NCBI GenBank assembly: GCA_910577375.1
Contig: CAJTLT010000003.1
Coordinates: 62,001 to 126,000 of the forward strand
Reading direction: 5' to 3'
DNA length: 64,000 bases
Source of the DNA: an uncultured Christensenella sp.
GTDB taxonomy: Bacteria > Bacillota > Clostridia > Christensenellales > Borkfalkiaceae
Position numbers and translations under genes: made by a program
Part shown: positions 42,414-51,654 of the stretch, piece by piece
How positions within the stretch are numbered: position 1 is the first letter of the stretch
Layout: every line of letters starts with the position of its first letter
The notes under the pieces: model-generated
What the model saw: only the letters and a program-made list of their open reading frames with translations
Databases searched by the model: none
What the model was told of the DNA's origin: nothing

Positions 42414-44166
42414 CTTCTACCCCCCGGCTCAACGCTTTGAGTTCGGCGTTCATAACCTTTAATATTTCGTCGAATTCCTCAAGATTATTTTCGGGTATAT
42501 ATTTTGCTCGGCCTATCTTTTCTTTGCCGGAGCATTTTAATATTGCGTTCATATCCGCAAAATTTTCAACCGCTTCCTGAGCGCCCGCATAAAAACCGTA
42601 AATGAGTTTAAGCATAAGATACTGCTTTTTCATAGATGTATAGGTATCCACTTCGTCAAAAGCGTTCTGGTGCAGATAGTCTTCACGGATTATTTTTGCC
42701 GTTTCCATAGTCAACCTGTCTTTGGAGGAAAGCGCGTCCATTCCGACAAGCCTTACGATTTCGTCGAGCGCGGCTTCTTCCTGCAAAACCGTCATAACGA
42801 ACTGTCTGTATCTGAAAAAGTCTACGCTTACGTTTTCGTCGAACCAGTCTTTCATTCTGTCGGCGTAAAGCGAATAACTTACAAGCCAGTCGATTGCGGG
42901 GAAATGACGTTTATAAGCAAGCGACGAAGAAAGCCCCCAGAAAACCTTTACTATTCTGAGCGTAGCCTGTGATACGGGTTCGCTCAAATCTCCTCCGGGG
43001 GGAGAAACCGCGCCGATTGCCGTTACCGAACCGACATTGTTGCCGGAGCCTAAAATTCTGACTATGCCAGCGCGCTCATAAAATTCTGCAAGGCGGCTGG
43101 AAAGGTATGCGGGGTAGCCCTCGTCGCCAGGCATTTCTTCAAGACGTCCGCTCATTTCTCTGAGCGCCTCCGCCCAGCGCGACGTGGAATCCGCCATAAT
43201 CGCAACGTTATAACCCATATCGCGGAAATATTCCGCAATGGTTATACCCGTATATATGCTTGCTTCACGCGCGGCAACCGGCATATCCGAAGTGTTGGCA
43301 ATAAGAATTGTTCGCTTCATCAAAGGCTCGCCCGTTTTCGGGTCTTTCAGCGCGGGAAATTCGTTAAGAACGTCCGTCATTTCGTTTCCGCGTTCGCCGC
43401 AACCTATATATACGATAATATCCGCTTCCGCCCATTTTGCAAGCTGATGCTGAACCACCGTTTTTCCGCTGCCGAAAGGTCCGGGAACAGCCGCGACCCC
43501 TCCGCGGGCAATGGGGAAAAGCGTATCCACAACTCTTTGCCCCGTAACCATAGGATTTGAAGGGGAAAGTTTTTCTTTATAAGGTCTGCCGCGCCTTACG
43601 GGCCATTTTCTCAGCATACAGACAGGTCTTTTGCCGCTTTGTGTTCTTAAAACGGCAACGGTATCCTCGATTGTGAAATCGCCTTCTTCTATCGAAACGA
43701 CCTGCCCTTCCATTCCGTTGGGCACCATTATTTTATGTTCGATAAGTTCTGTTTCCTTTACCGTTCCCAAAACGTCGCCTTCGCGGACGGTATCGCCGAC
43801 TTTTGCAAGCGGATTAAAGCGCCACTTTTTTTCGCGGTCGAGATTGTTTACAGAAACCCCGCGGGAAATACGCGCGCCGTACTGAAAATAAAGCGTTGTA
43901 AGGGGGCGCTGTATTCCGTCGAAAATACCCGAAATAAGCCCGGGAGCAAGCTCGGCGGAGAGAGGCTCGCCCGTTGAAACCACTTCTTCGTTAACGCCGA
44001 GCCCCGAAGTTTCTTCATAGACCTGAATGGAAGCCTTGTCGCCCCTGAGTTCTATTATTTCACCTATAAGCCCCTTATCAGACACGCGCACAACGTCGTA
44101 CATTTTGCTGTCCGCCATACCCTCCGCAATAATGAGAGGGCCGGAAACTTTAACTGTCTTTCCCAT
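42406..44166 (-). CDS. ntpA: V-type ATPase catalytic subunit A
   Basis: 586 residues. An insertion domain follows the N-terminal barrel. P-loop GPFGSGKTVVQHQLAKW, catalytic Glu segment YIGCGERGNEMTDVL, ADSTSRWAEALREMSGRLEEMPGDEGYPAYLSSRLAEFYERAG and SPPGGDLSEPVSQ are canonical. It hydrolyses or makes ATP coupled to ion transport. Full length. Confidence 0.98.
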   Translation of the reverse strand: MGKTVKVSGPLIIAEGMADSKMYDVVRVSDKGLIGEIIELRGDKASIQVYEETSGLGVNEEVVSTGEPLSAELAPGLISGIFDGIQRPLTTLYFQYGARISRGVSVNNLDREKKWRFNPLAKVGDTVREGDVLGTVKETELIEHKIMVPNGMEGQVVSIEEGDFTIEDTVAVLRTQSGKRPVCMLRKWPVRRGRPYKEKLSPSNPMVTGQRVVDTLFPIARGGVAAVPGPFGSGKTVVQHQLAKWAEADIIVYIGCGERGNEMTDVLNEFPALKDPKTGEPLMKRTILIANTSDMPVAAREASIYTGITIAEYFRDMGYNVAIMADSTSRWAEALREMSGRLEEMPGDEGYPAYLSSRLAEFYERAGIVRILGSGNNVGSVTAIGAVSPPGGDLSEPVSQATLRIVKVFWGLSSSLAYKRHFPAIDWLVSYSLYADRMKDWFDENVSVDFFRYRQFVMTVLQEEAALDEIVRLVGMDALSSKDRLTMETAKIIREDYLHQNAFDEVDTYTSMKKQYLMLKLIYGFYAGAQEAVENFADMNAILKCSGKEKIGRAKYIPENNLEEFDEILKVMNAELKALSRGVEDV

Positions 44167-44197
44167 AGAAAAATCCTTAAATCAAACTTTTAATTTG

Positions 44198-44518
44198 TTA
44201 GTCTTTGTACAATATATCTACTCCGAGAGCGCGTTCCATTGCGCTTTTGAGCTGCTCTTCCGCATATCCCGACGAGCCGTTTTTAGAGGGCACGCCGAGT
44301 ATTACGGGGTAGGGTTCTTCGTCAAATCTTTTCAAAAACTGTGCCAGAGGTTTTGCAAGCTCTTCCGTAACGAAAATTATTTTATATTCTTTTGCTACTT
44401 TTCTTATGATTTCTTTTGCGCTTGTTTCGTCTTCCGCGGGGAATGCGGAAACACCCGCCGCTTTGAAAACCGTTATGCTTTCGCCGTCGCCGACTATCGC
44501 CATTTTACCGTTAACCAT
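44198..44518 (-). CDS. ntpG: V-type ATPase subunit F
   Basis: 106 residues: KMAIVGDGESITVFKAAGV, KEYKIIFVTEELAKPL and YPVILGVPSKNGSSGYAEEQLKSAMERALGVDIL follow the Rossmann-like subunit F pattern. It caps the central stalk with subunit D. Called ntpG by the Enterococcus naming. Confidence 0.9.
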   Translation of the reverse strand: MVNGKMAIVGDGESITVFKAAGVSAFPAEDETSAKEIIRKVAKEYKIIFVTEELAKPLAQFLKRFDEEPYPVILGVPSKNGSSGYAEEQLKSAMERALGVDILYKD

Positions 44519-44524
44519 AATTCC

Positions 44525-45508
44525 TCACACCGCTCTCAAACGCGATTTTATCGCCGCTTCTTCCATACCGGCGGAAAGACAGACAAAAATAATTCTTATA
44601 TTTGAGTTTTCCGCCCGCCGACGCAAAACATAATACAAAAACGGCTCTTTGTTTTTTAATTCGTATTTCTTTTTTTCAAGCGCGTCGGTTTCAGCATTGT
44701 CGAGCTTAAGCTCGGCTTTCGCAAGCGGAAGAGCGTTATTTTTCGCGTCAAAGCACAATTTTAAAAATTCTTCATAAGGCGTTCCGTTCAAAGAATTTTC
44801 AGCTTTTTCAACATTTTCCGAAAACAACAGCTTCAATTTTTCTTCTTTGAGTTTTCCGCCTGAAATAGCGTTATTTAAAGCATATTCCGCGGTCTGCGAA
44901 CGGAAAACCGTTAAAATATTTGTCATATCGATTTTTGAAACTAAAAGCTTTTTCAAAAATCTGTTCCTTGCGCACGCTTTCAAAAGATATTTATATTTTG
45001 CATTTTCGAATATAAGCCCGACTTCCGCGCCCGAAACTGCGGTTTGCTCTTCCTGACTTTTGGAAAACAGTTCAACCGCATTTACGCATGCTTCTCTTAA
45101 CTCGTTGTAAAGTGGCGAAAAATCATTTTCTTTCACGCAGCCGACTATTTCTTCCGCGTGGACAAGTCCGTCCGGCGCAAGCATAGCCTTTAAATCTCCG
45201 CCCGAATATAAAGCCTTTACCGCCGCTTTTGCATTATGAAAATCACGCGGAGCCAAAAAGTAAGCCTTTTCCGCGTCAGACGGCGCATATATGCGTATGA
45301 ATTCGTCCAAATCGGCGTTATCCGCAACTATCAGTTTTTCGTATTCGCGGAAAGATTTTGCCTCCGCGCCCTTACCGAAACCGTTTTCGGTTAAACTGTG
45401 GAAAGCTTCTTCCGCGGACGCCTCGCAAAGCTTAAATATTTTGCCGCCCAAAAGATAACTTTCTTTGGCGGCTATAACACCGTTTGTGTAAACAACGTCC
45501 TTTGCCAT
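44525..45508 (-). CDS. ntpC: V-type ATPase subunit C (d-type)
   Basis: 327 residues, almost all helix, with YTNGVIAAKESYLLGGKIFKLCEASAEEAFHSL at the start and LVSKIDMTNILTVFRSQTAEYALNNA in the middle, the usual d/C-type pattern. It links the central stalk to the membrane ring. Sequence conservation is low, so identity also rests on its place between E and F. Confidence 0.85.
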   Translation of the reverse strand: MAKDVVYTNGVIAAKESYLLGGKIFKLCEASAEEAFHSLTENGFGKGAEAKSFREYEKLIVADNADLDEFIRIYAPSDAEKAYFLAPRDFHNAKAAVKALYSGGDLKAMLAPDGLVHAEEIVGCVKENDFSPLYNELREACVNAVELFSKSQEEQTAVSGAEVGLIFENAKYKYLLKACARNRFLKKLLVSKIDMTNILTVFRSQTAEYALNNAISGGKLKEEKLKLLFSENVEKAENSLNGTPYEEFLKLCFDAKNNALPLAKAELKLDNAETDALEKKKYELKNKEPFLYYVLRRRAENSNIRIIFVCLSAGMEEAAIKSRLRAV

Positions 45509-45511
45509 TTT

Positions 45512-46087
45512 TTAACCCGTAACGAAAATTTTTGCCGCCACCGCGGTAACGTGCTGTTCTCTGTCCGCGGCAAGCAAAGCGCCGTATGACAAATCCTTAT
45601 CCGCGGTTTTTCCCTTTAAAACAAAACCGCCGTCAATTTTTTCTCCTTTATGGGACAACGTCAGTTTTCTTTCTTTGACAACACCGAGCTTTGCCACGTC
45701 TTCCGCGTATGCGTAATTTGCCGCGAACACTATTTCGTCGCCCGTTTCCGCATGCTCGTTCAACAGCTTTTCCGCAAGCGCGACCGCACGTTTTTTATCA
45801 AGCTTTATAAGCTTTTGCAGCGCCTTTTCATATACCGCGTCTATTGCTCTCCGCTTTTCGCCGAGTTCTATTTTTGCGCAATCAAGGCGCGCGGTTGCGG
45901 ATTTCCCGTCGAGTATGGCTTTTGTTTTTTGCGCAACCTCGGCTTTTGTTCCGGCAAGATTGCGTTCGGCGCGTTCGTTTGCAAGGCGGATAACTTCTTC
46001 CGCGCTCTTTTCAGCGGCGGCTATAATGTCCGCCGCCTCTTTTTCGGTGTCGGTTATAATTCTTTCGATTATATTTTCACTGCCCAT
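45512..46087 (-). CDS. ntpE: V-type ATPase subunit E
   Basis: 191 residues. The N-terminal long helix (ENIIERIITDTEKEAADIIAAAEKSAEEVIRLANERAERN) forms the peripheral stalk with the G/H subunit. A C-terminal mixed domain carries GGFVLKGKTADKDLSYGALLA. Position between K and C fits the standard order. Confidence 0.88.
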   Translation of the reverse strand: MGSENIIERIITDTEKEAADIIAAAEKSAEEVIRLANERAERNLAGTKAEVAQKTKAILDGKSATARLDCAKIELGEKRRAIDAVYEKALQKLIKLDKKRAVALAEKLLNEHAETGDEIVFAANYAYAEDVAKLGVVKERKLTLSHKGEKIDGGFVLKGKTADKDLSYGALLAADREQHVTAVAAKIFVTG

Positions 46088-46096
46088 ATGCGCACC

Positions 46097-46543
46097 TTAC
46101 GCCGCAACGAGCATAATGGAAATGATAAGCCCCAATATGGCATAGAACTCTATCATTGCGGGATAAATAATGAGTTTTCCTCCGAGGGAATCCTGCTTGC
46201 CTACCGCGTAAATACAGTTGACTGCCGATTTACCCTGGAAAATACCCGTGATAAGTCCCGATAACGCCATAGGAAGAACCGCGCCGACCATAGCCCAGCC
46301 CTGAGCCGCCGTTTCGATTCCCGCAAGGGAGCTTGACGCTATTATGCCGATAATAAAGCCGTAAATTCCCTGCGTTGCGGGAAGAAGCACCAAGACGAGC
46401 ACTTTACCGAATTTTTTCGGATTTTCGCCGAGCACCCCCGCCGCCGCGCTGCCGGTTTTATAAAGTCCGAGCGCCGACCCCACGCCGCATAAAAGCACGC
46501 AGAGCGCAATTCCCATGATACCTATTACGTATCCTTCGTTCAT
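46097..46543 (-). CDS. ntpK: V-type ATPase rotor subunit K, Na+-type
   Basis: 148 residues, four helices in two hairpins. The ion-binding residues known from Enterococcus hirae NtpK (Leu61, Thr64, Gln65, Gln110, Glu139) all have counterparts here with a constant offset of seven: Leu54, Thr57 and Gln58 (LLPATQGIYG), Gln103 (GIFQGKS), Glu132 (MIEFYA). Each K subunit carries one ion through the rotor ring; the set implies Na+ rather than H+. Confidence 0.93.
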   Translation of the reverse strand: MNEGYVIGIMGIALCVLLCGVGSALGLYKTGSAAAGVLGENPKKFGKVLVLVLLPATQGIYGFIIGIIASSSLAGIETAAQGWAMVGAVLPMALSGLITGIFQGKSAVNCIYAVGKQDSLGGKLIIYPAMIEFYAILGLIISIMLVAA

Positions 46544-46567
46544 AAAAAACCTCCGAGTTTTTGTGTT

Positions 46568-48562
46568 TTATTTTATATTCAAACCGTGCATTGCAACGGC
46601 TGATTTATCTAACCTTATAAATTTATGCTGTGAACCGAGGGGCGCGAACAGCTCTCCCTCGCCCTCGTAAAATCTTCCGTAAAATTCAACGTATTGCAGC
46701 CTTGCGTCGTGGATATATGCGCCCAAAAGCCCTATTGCAAGGTTAAACGCATGCCCTACGACCATAAGAATAACCGCAAGAATTATCAAAGCAACGTTGC
46801 CGCTTTGGATAAACTGAACGGAATAGCTTGAAACTATTTGCGCGATTACCGCACCCGAAAGCATAAGCCCGTAAAGTCTTGCGTAGCTCAGTATATCGGA
46901 AGCATAATTTATTATTCCGTAAGCCGCGCCGAAGCCCTTTGTGAACTTACCCAAAAGCTTTTCTTTTCTTCCCGCCGTAAGCATAGCCAGAACAAGCATT
47001 ACTCCCGCCGTTCCCCCGCCTATATATGCGAGTAAAGGCATTTCCGCCTCGTCTATAAGCCCTGCGATTGCAAGCCCTACGCCGACGGAAAATACGGTCC
47101 AGACAAGTCCGTCCAATATGCCGTCCCAGAAACGTCCGCGGCGCATACATTGAATTGCCCTGCATATATAGCCGACCATAAGATGTACAACGCCGATTTC
47201 AAGAGATATAACGAGCACCGCAGGCACCTGTATGCCCATAAAACTCCACATATCTTTTTGAGCGTCGGGAATAACAGAAGAAGCAAAAACGGGCAGACCG
47301 AACAACGAATTAAATAAAAGACCCCATACTATGGCGAAAATACCGCCTATTGCGAACACGCCCGAAAGCCTTTTAAGCCCGCTGTCGCTGCCGCGGTTTT
47401 TCATATAAATAAAGCCGCCGCCCAAAAGCATTAAAAGTCCGTAACCGATATCTCCCATAATGAAACCGAGGAACAGACTGTAGAAGAACGCCATAACCGT
47501 ATTCGGGTCGAACTCACGCGAGTTGACGGGCGAATACATATTCGTAATAGTTTCAAAGTTTTTGACCACCTCGTTATTTTTATATAACGTGGGCGGAATT
47601 TCGTCTTCGTCAGGTTCGCTGAATTCATAATAAACGGCTGAGGTTACTCCTTCGAGAGCTTCTTTTACAAGCGTTTCCGCCTCATTGGGAACGTATGCTT
47701 CCAGAAGAAATGTTTTTGCCGTTTTTCTCATCTTTTCCGCCGCGTTTAGTTTTTCGACCTCAAAACCGACGTAATCGCAATAAATTTTGAACGGCTTTAT
47801 ATATTTTTCAAAAGACAATATTTCTTCAGCAATTGCGGAAAGTCTTGTTTCCGTTTCTTCAGCCCGCGATTTAAGTTCGGCATAGTTTTCTCTGCCGGAC
47901 TTATTATTAAAAGGGCATGAAACAAACCCGAACCCGCCGAGCAGACCTTCGCCGTCGAACGATTTATGATAAGCAAAGACAAGCGCCGTTATTTCTTCGT
48001 TTTCGTAAAATTCTTCCTTGCAACAAAGTTCTGCGTTTTCAACCGTCGCAAAGAAATTTTCCTTTTCGTTATTCGGAATTGTGCCGAGTTTTATTTTTAC
48101 GTTACGCGTATCTCCGAACTCTGCAAAAGGAGTTTTCAGCCCGCGATAAATTTCCGCCGTTTGCAAAGTGCGCAAAAGCTTGGCTTTTTCCGCAATAAGC
48201 GTTTTTCTTTCCGTTTGAAGCGCGGAAACCTTTTCAACCAAACCGTCGATTTGCCCCTTTAAATCTTTTGCGGAAAGGAAATCGGAATAAGAAACGGTAA
48301 AGCCGTCTTTCAGAGAATCCGACTTTATTTTATTTTCTTTATTATAATTTTCAACCTCGGCGCAGATAAAATCGAGCGCGCTTTCCGTTTGGGAAAGATA
48401 CGCCCGCAAATCGTCGCATCCGCATTCCAAAGGGGCGGTGTTATCCGCCTCGCAATGATGCTTTATTTCCGTCGCCCCCGTGAGCTGTAAGGCGTTTAAA
48501 ACCTTATCTCTGTCATAGGACATGGCGACGAGGTTGAGTTTTTGCATTTCAGCAACCGCCAC
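46568..48562 (-). CDS. ntpI: V-type ATPase subunit I (a-subunit)
   Basis: 664 residues. The N-terminal cytoplasmic half (about 1-350) has the coiled-coil arms with the start MAVAEMQKLNLVAMSYDRDKVLNALQ. The C-terminal half has seven or eight helices, beginning with PNTVMAFFYSLFLGFIMGDIGYGLLM and including YARLYGLMLSGAVIAQI (the essential Arg) and GHAFNLAIGLLGAYIHDARLQYVEFYGRFYEGEG. It forms the ion half-channels facing the K ring. It overlaps the preceding gene by 14 nt. Confidence 0.95.
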   Translation of the reverse strand: MAVAEMQKLNLVAMSYDRDKVLNALQLTGATEIKHHCEADNTAPLECGCDDLRAYLSQTESALDFICAEVENYNKENKIKSDSLKDGFTVSYSDFLSAKDLKGQIDGLVEKVSALQTERKTLIAEKAKLLRTLQTAEIYRGLKTPFAEFGDTRNVKIKLGTIPNNEKENFFATVENAELCCKEEFYENEEITALVFAYHKSFDGEGLLGGFGFVSCPFNNKSGRENYAELKSRAEETETRLSAIAEEILSFEKYIKPFKIYCDYVGFEVEKLNAAEKMRKTAKTFLLEAYVPNEAETLVKEALEGVTSAVYYEFSEPDEDEIPPTLYKNNEVVKNFETITNMYSPVNSREFDPNTVMAFFYSLFLGFIMGDIGYGLLMLLGGGFIYMKNRGSDSGLKRLSGVFAIGGIFAIVWGLLFNSLFGLPVFASSVIPDAQKDMWSFMGIQVPAVLVISLEIGVVHLMVGYICRAIQCMRRGRFWDGILDGLVWTVFSVGVGLAIAGLIDEAEMPLLAYIGGGTAGVMLVLAMLTAGRKEKLLGKFTKGFGAAYGIINYASDILSYARLYGLMLSGAVIAQIVSSYSVQFIQSGNVALIILAVILMVVGHAFNLAIGLLGAYIHDARLQYVEFYGRFYEGEGELFAPLGSQHKFIRLDKSAVAMHGLNIK

Positions 48563-48866
48563 GAGCCACTCTCTCCGCTATTTCGTCGGCAACTCCGGCG
48601 CTTTCCGAAATTATTTTGTCGGCGTATGCCTTTGCTTCCGCACGTTTTTTTTTGGTTTCGGAATTATAAAGTTTTTCGCCGTCGGTTTCCGCCTTTTTTA
48701 AAACGGATTCTCTGTATGCTTTACATTCCGCTTCGCTATGCTTTGCAACAGCCGCAGAAGCCGCCTCCGCGTCCGCGGCAATTTTTGCCGCCTTTACCTG
48801 CGCTTCGGCTTTTATTTGCGCCGCCTTTTCTTCGGCGGCGGTTATTTCTTTCAAAATTTCCGTCAT
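48549..48866 (-). CDS. ntpF: V-type ATPase subunit G/H (peripheral stalk)
   Basis: 105 residues, entirely a charged Ala/Lys/Glu-rich helix (LKEITAAEEKAAQIKAEAQVKAAKIAADAEAA). This is the usual first gene of clostridial V-ATPase operons, pairing with subunit E. Identity rests on composition and position. Confidence 0.8.
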   Translation of the reverse strand: MTEILKEITAAEEKAAQIKAEAQVKAAKIAADAEAASAAVAKHSEAECKAYRESVLKKAETDGEKLYNSETKKKRAEAKAYADKIISESAGVADEIAERVARGGC

Positions 48867-48905
48867 AATCGCCCCGCATAAATTACGGTAAATTAGTTTT
48901 AGATT

Positions 48906-48934
48906 ATTTTAACACAGATTGGTAAAATTTGCAA
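48906..48934 (-). promoter_or_regulatory. Promoter of the V-ATPase operon
   Basis: Minus strand TTGCAA (48934-48929), 17 nt, TAAAAT (48911-48906), about 40 nt before the first gene. Confidence 0.75.
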
Positions 48935-48997
48935 GTAATTAACAAAATTGAGTAAATTTTTTACAAAAAAACCAAAAATTCCACATAATTTTCATAT

Positions 48998-49095
48998 TTG
49001 CATTTTATTGCAAAATTGTAAAATTATTCACAAAAATGAATAAAAATAATTTCTATGTAAAAATTGTTGATTTATTTTTATTCACGTGATATAGT
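48998..49095 (+). promoter_or_regulatory. ARG-box-like operators and promoter of the amino-acid ABC transporter
   Basis: ATGAATAAAAAT (49036-49047) and, inverted, TGAATAAAAAT within 49072-49084 match the Bacillus AhrC/ArgR consensus CATGAATAAAAATKCAAK over 11-12 consecutive bases; together they form a perfect 13-bp inverted repeat. A third palindrome TTGCATTTTATTGCAA lies at 48998-49013. The promoter TTGATT (49067-49072), 17 nt, TATAGT (49090-49095) overlaps the second box. Confidence 0.55.
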
Positions 49096-49135
49096 TGTTG
49101 ACATAAAATAAGCAATAAATTCAGAGATACTTGAT

Positions 49136-49984
49136 ATGAAAAAGAAAATTTTTGCGCTTTTCGCCGCGGCTCTCGCCGCAACCTGCGCCGTTTCATTGAC
49201 GGCATGCAACAGCTCCGACACCATTTATGTTGACACAAACGCTTATTTCGCGCCGTTCGAATATTATGTCGACGCAAACACCATAGACGGCGTTGACGTG
49301 GAAATTATGAACAAGGTCGGACAAAAACTCGGCAAAAAAGTAGTATTCGAAAACACCGATTTCGACGTTATTATAGACAACGTTTCCTCGGGCAAAAAAT
49401 ACGACTGCGGCGCGGCGGGCATCACCATTACCGACAAGCGCAAAGAAAAGGTTGATTTTTCAAACCCCTACTTTACTTCCGTTCAATATGCAATTTTCCC
49501 CGCTGGCGAGAGCGTAACCACTTATAAAGACGGCGACGTCGAATACGTTTTATGGAGCGCGCTTACGGGGAAGAAAATCGGATATCAGCGCGACACAACC
49601 GGAGATATTTACGTTAATCTTGAAATCGAGGGCGAAGACGGGTATACAGGTCAGCTGCAAAACACCGAAGGCACGGAAGGAAAGGGTTACGATAACGCGC
49701 AGCTTGCAGTTGACGCAATCGGCGCAAACCACGTTAACGTTACCGTTGTGGATAAGCTTCCCGCAGAATACATAGTTGCGAACAACACCGGTTATAAGTG
49801 TTATGCCCTTTACTATCCCGCAGACGCGGACGAAACGGCAACAGCAGACTTCCCCACGGAAGAGCAATACGCAATTTGCGTAACCAAGGGCAACAAAGAA
49901 CTTTTAGACGCCATTAACGAAGTGCTTGCCGAACTCGGGGAAGAAGGCGTTAACGCGCTTGTAACAAAGCATCTGGGATTATAA
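49136..49984 (+). CDS. Polar amino-acid ABC transporter, substrate-binding lipoprotein
   Basis: 282 residues. Signal peptide with lipobox LTAC (Cys about 24). The mature part is an SBP_bac_3 domain: YFAPFEYYVDANTIDGVDVEIMNKVGQKLGKKVVFENTDFDVIIDNVSSGKKYDCGAAGITITDKRKEKVDFSNPYFTS, typical of glutamine/arginine/cystine binders. An inserted acidic segment near residues 160-185 (EIEGEDGYTGQLQNTEGTEG) is unusual. Substrate is not decided by sequence; the ARG-box-like sites favour arginine or another basic amino acid. Confidence 0.93.
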   Translation: MKKKIFALFAAALAATCAVSLTACNSSDTIYVDTNAYFAPFEYYVDANTIDGVDVEIMNKVGQKLGKKVVFENTDFDVIIDNVSSGKKYDCGAAGITITDKRKEKVDFSNPYFTSVQYAIFPAGESVTTYKDGDVEYVLWSALTGKKIGYQRDTTGDIYVNLEIEGEDGYTGQLQNTEGTEGKGYDNAQLAVDAIGANHVNVTVVDKLPAEYIVANNTGYKCYALYYPADADETATADFPTEEQYAICVTKGNKELLDAINEVLAELGEEGVNALVTKHLGL

Positions 49985-50050
49985 CAAATAAAATTTAAAC
50001 CGTCGGGAACCGTATCGAATACGGTTCCTATCGCACATTACGGAGATAAT

Positions 50051-50761
50051 ATGATAAACCGGTTATCGGCAGGTTTATTTGAAAATATCGGCACGATTTT
50101 TTCAGACGGAACCTACATGAAAATGATAGGGCAAGGTCTTTTTACAACCTTGACAGTTTCCGCGGGCGCGGCTGTATTGGGGCTTATTCTCGGAACGATA
50201 GTCGCACTTGTAAAATTACAGCCCAACAGCAAAATTATGATAGCGCCGAAAGTGATTTGCAACGTTTATACAACGATAATACGCGGCACCCCTATGGCTT
50301 TGCAGCTATTTGTTATGGCGTTTGTAATTTTTGCCATACGCGGATTTCCGCAGGAAATCACAGCAATTATAGCATTCGGCATCAACAGCGGCGCGTATGT
50401 TTCCGAAAATATCCGCGCTGGAATTATGTCCGTTGACAAAGGACAAACGGAAGCGAGCCGCGCACTTGGAATGGGTACGGGCTACACTATGCTTAAAATA
50501 GTTGTTCCGCAAGGAATGAAAAACGTTATACCCGCAATCGGAAACGAGCTTATAGCGCTGATTAAAGAAACTTCTATCGTGAGTATGATTGGCATGGTTG
50601 ACCTTACCGCAGTTGCCAAAATTATAGGTTCTGGACAAAATCTCGCAACGTATCTTGCCCCCACGCTTGTCGTTGCCGTATTTTATCTTGCGATAGTTTA
50701 CCTTTTAACCCTTGCGATAAAACTTGTTGAAAGGAGGTTAAGAAAGAGTGAAAAGCGCTAA
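50051..50761 (+). CDS. Polar amino-acid ABC transporter permease
   Basis: 236 residues, five or six helices. The N-terminal GLFTTLTVSAGAAVLGLILGTIVALV and the EAA loop SRALGMGTGYTMLKIVVPQGMKNVIPAIGNELIALIKETSIVS are diagnostic of HisM/GlnP-type permeases. It docks with the ATPase through the EAA loop. An AAGGAGG inside its end (50731-50739) drives translation of the next gene. Confidence 0.95.
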   Translation: MINRLSAGLFENIGTIFSDGTYMKMIGQGLFTTLTVSAGAAVLGLILGTIVALVKLQPNSKIMIAPKVICNVYTTIIRGTPMALQLFVMAFVIFAIRGFPQEITAIIAFGINSGAYVSENIRAGIMSVDKGQTEASRALGMGTGYTMLKIVVPQGMKNVIPAIGNELIALIKETSIVSMIGMVDLTAVAKIIGSGQNLATYLAPTLVVAVFYLAIVYLLTLAIKLVERRLRKSEKR

Positions 50762-51650
50762 AAAACCCAAATATCTGACCAACAAAAATACGCCCGTAGA
50801 ACCTTTCGACCCAGAAGCTTTGATAGAAGTACAACATCTTTCAAAGCACTTCGGACAATTAACCGTTTTGAACGACATAAACGAAAAAATTTATCAAGGT
50901 GAAAAGATTGCTATTATAGGACCTTCCGGCAGCGGAAAAAGCACCTTTCTGCGCTGTTTGAATATGCTTGAAGACCCTACCGACGGTTATGTATTTTTCG
51001 AGGGCAACAACCTTTGCGGTTTGCGCGTGAATATAAACGTTCAGCGCCGACATATGGGAATGGTTTTCCAACAGTTCAATCTGTTCAACAATATGACGGT
51101 TATAAAAAATATAACTCTTGCCCCCGTCCACGTTGCTTTAAATGAACTCAACAAAACAAAACGGCGGAACTTTTTTATAAAGCTTACAAATTTATTTAAA
51201 AGCAAAGATAAAAAACAAGCCTTTGTTCCTTTACAAACTAACAAAAAGCAGATTAAGGCAGATGCGCATGAAAATGCTTTAAAGCTGTTAAAGCGAATCG
51301 GTCTGGAAGACAAAGCGGACGTATACCCCTCCACCCTTTCCGGCGGGCAAAGGCAGAGAATAGCCATTATCCGCGCGCTTGCAATGAACCCGAAAGTTAT
51401 GCTGTTTGACGAACCCACTTCCGCGCTTGACCCAGAAATGGTCGGCGAAGTGCTGGCGCTTATTAAAGAACTTGCCGACGAGGGAATGACAATGGTTATA
51501 GTCACGCACGAAATGGGTTTTGCCCGCGAAGTGGCTACGCGCGTTTTATTTATGGATAAAGGAAAAATACAGGAACAAGGCAGCGCCGAAAATATTTTCG
51601 GCGCACCGAAAAACGAAAGGCTGAAAGATTTTTTATCGAAAGTTTTATAA
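50748..51650 (+). CDS. Polar amino-acid ABC transporter ATPase with a lysine-rich insertion
   Basis: 300 residues from GTG 50748, overlapping the permease gene by 14 nt. Walker A GPSGSGKST, Q-loop MVFQQFNLF, signature LSGGQRQRIAIIRALA, Walker B VMLFDEPTSALD and H-loop VTHEMGFA are intact. About 35 residues rich in Lys/Phe (NKTKRRNFFIKLTNLFKSKDKKQ...) are inserted between the Q-loop region and the signature, where GlnQ-type proteins have a short helix; total length is about 50 above usual. A roughly 22-residue N-terminal extension (KSAKKPKYLTNKNTPVEPFD) is also extra. Confidence 0.93.
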   Translation: MKSAKKPKYLTNKNTPVEPFDPEALIEVQHLSKHFGQLTVLNDINEKIYQGEKIAIIGPSGSGKSTFLRCLNMLEDPTDGYVFFEGNNLCGLRVNINVQRRHMGMVFQQFNLFNNMTVIKNITLAPVHVALNELNKTKRRNFFIKLTNLFKSKDKKQAFVPLQTNKKQIKADAHENALKLLKRIGLEDKADVYPSTLSGGQRQRIAIIRALAMNPKVMLFDEPTSALDPEMVGEVLALIKELADEGMTMVIVTHEMGFAREVATRVLFMDKGKIQEQGSAENIFGAPKNERLKDFLSKVL

Positions 51651-51654
51651 TCAA

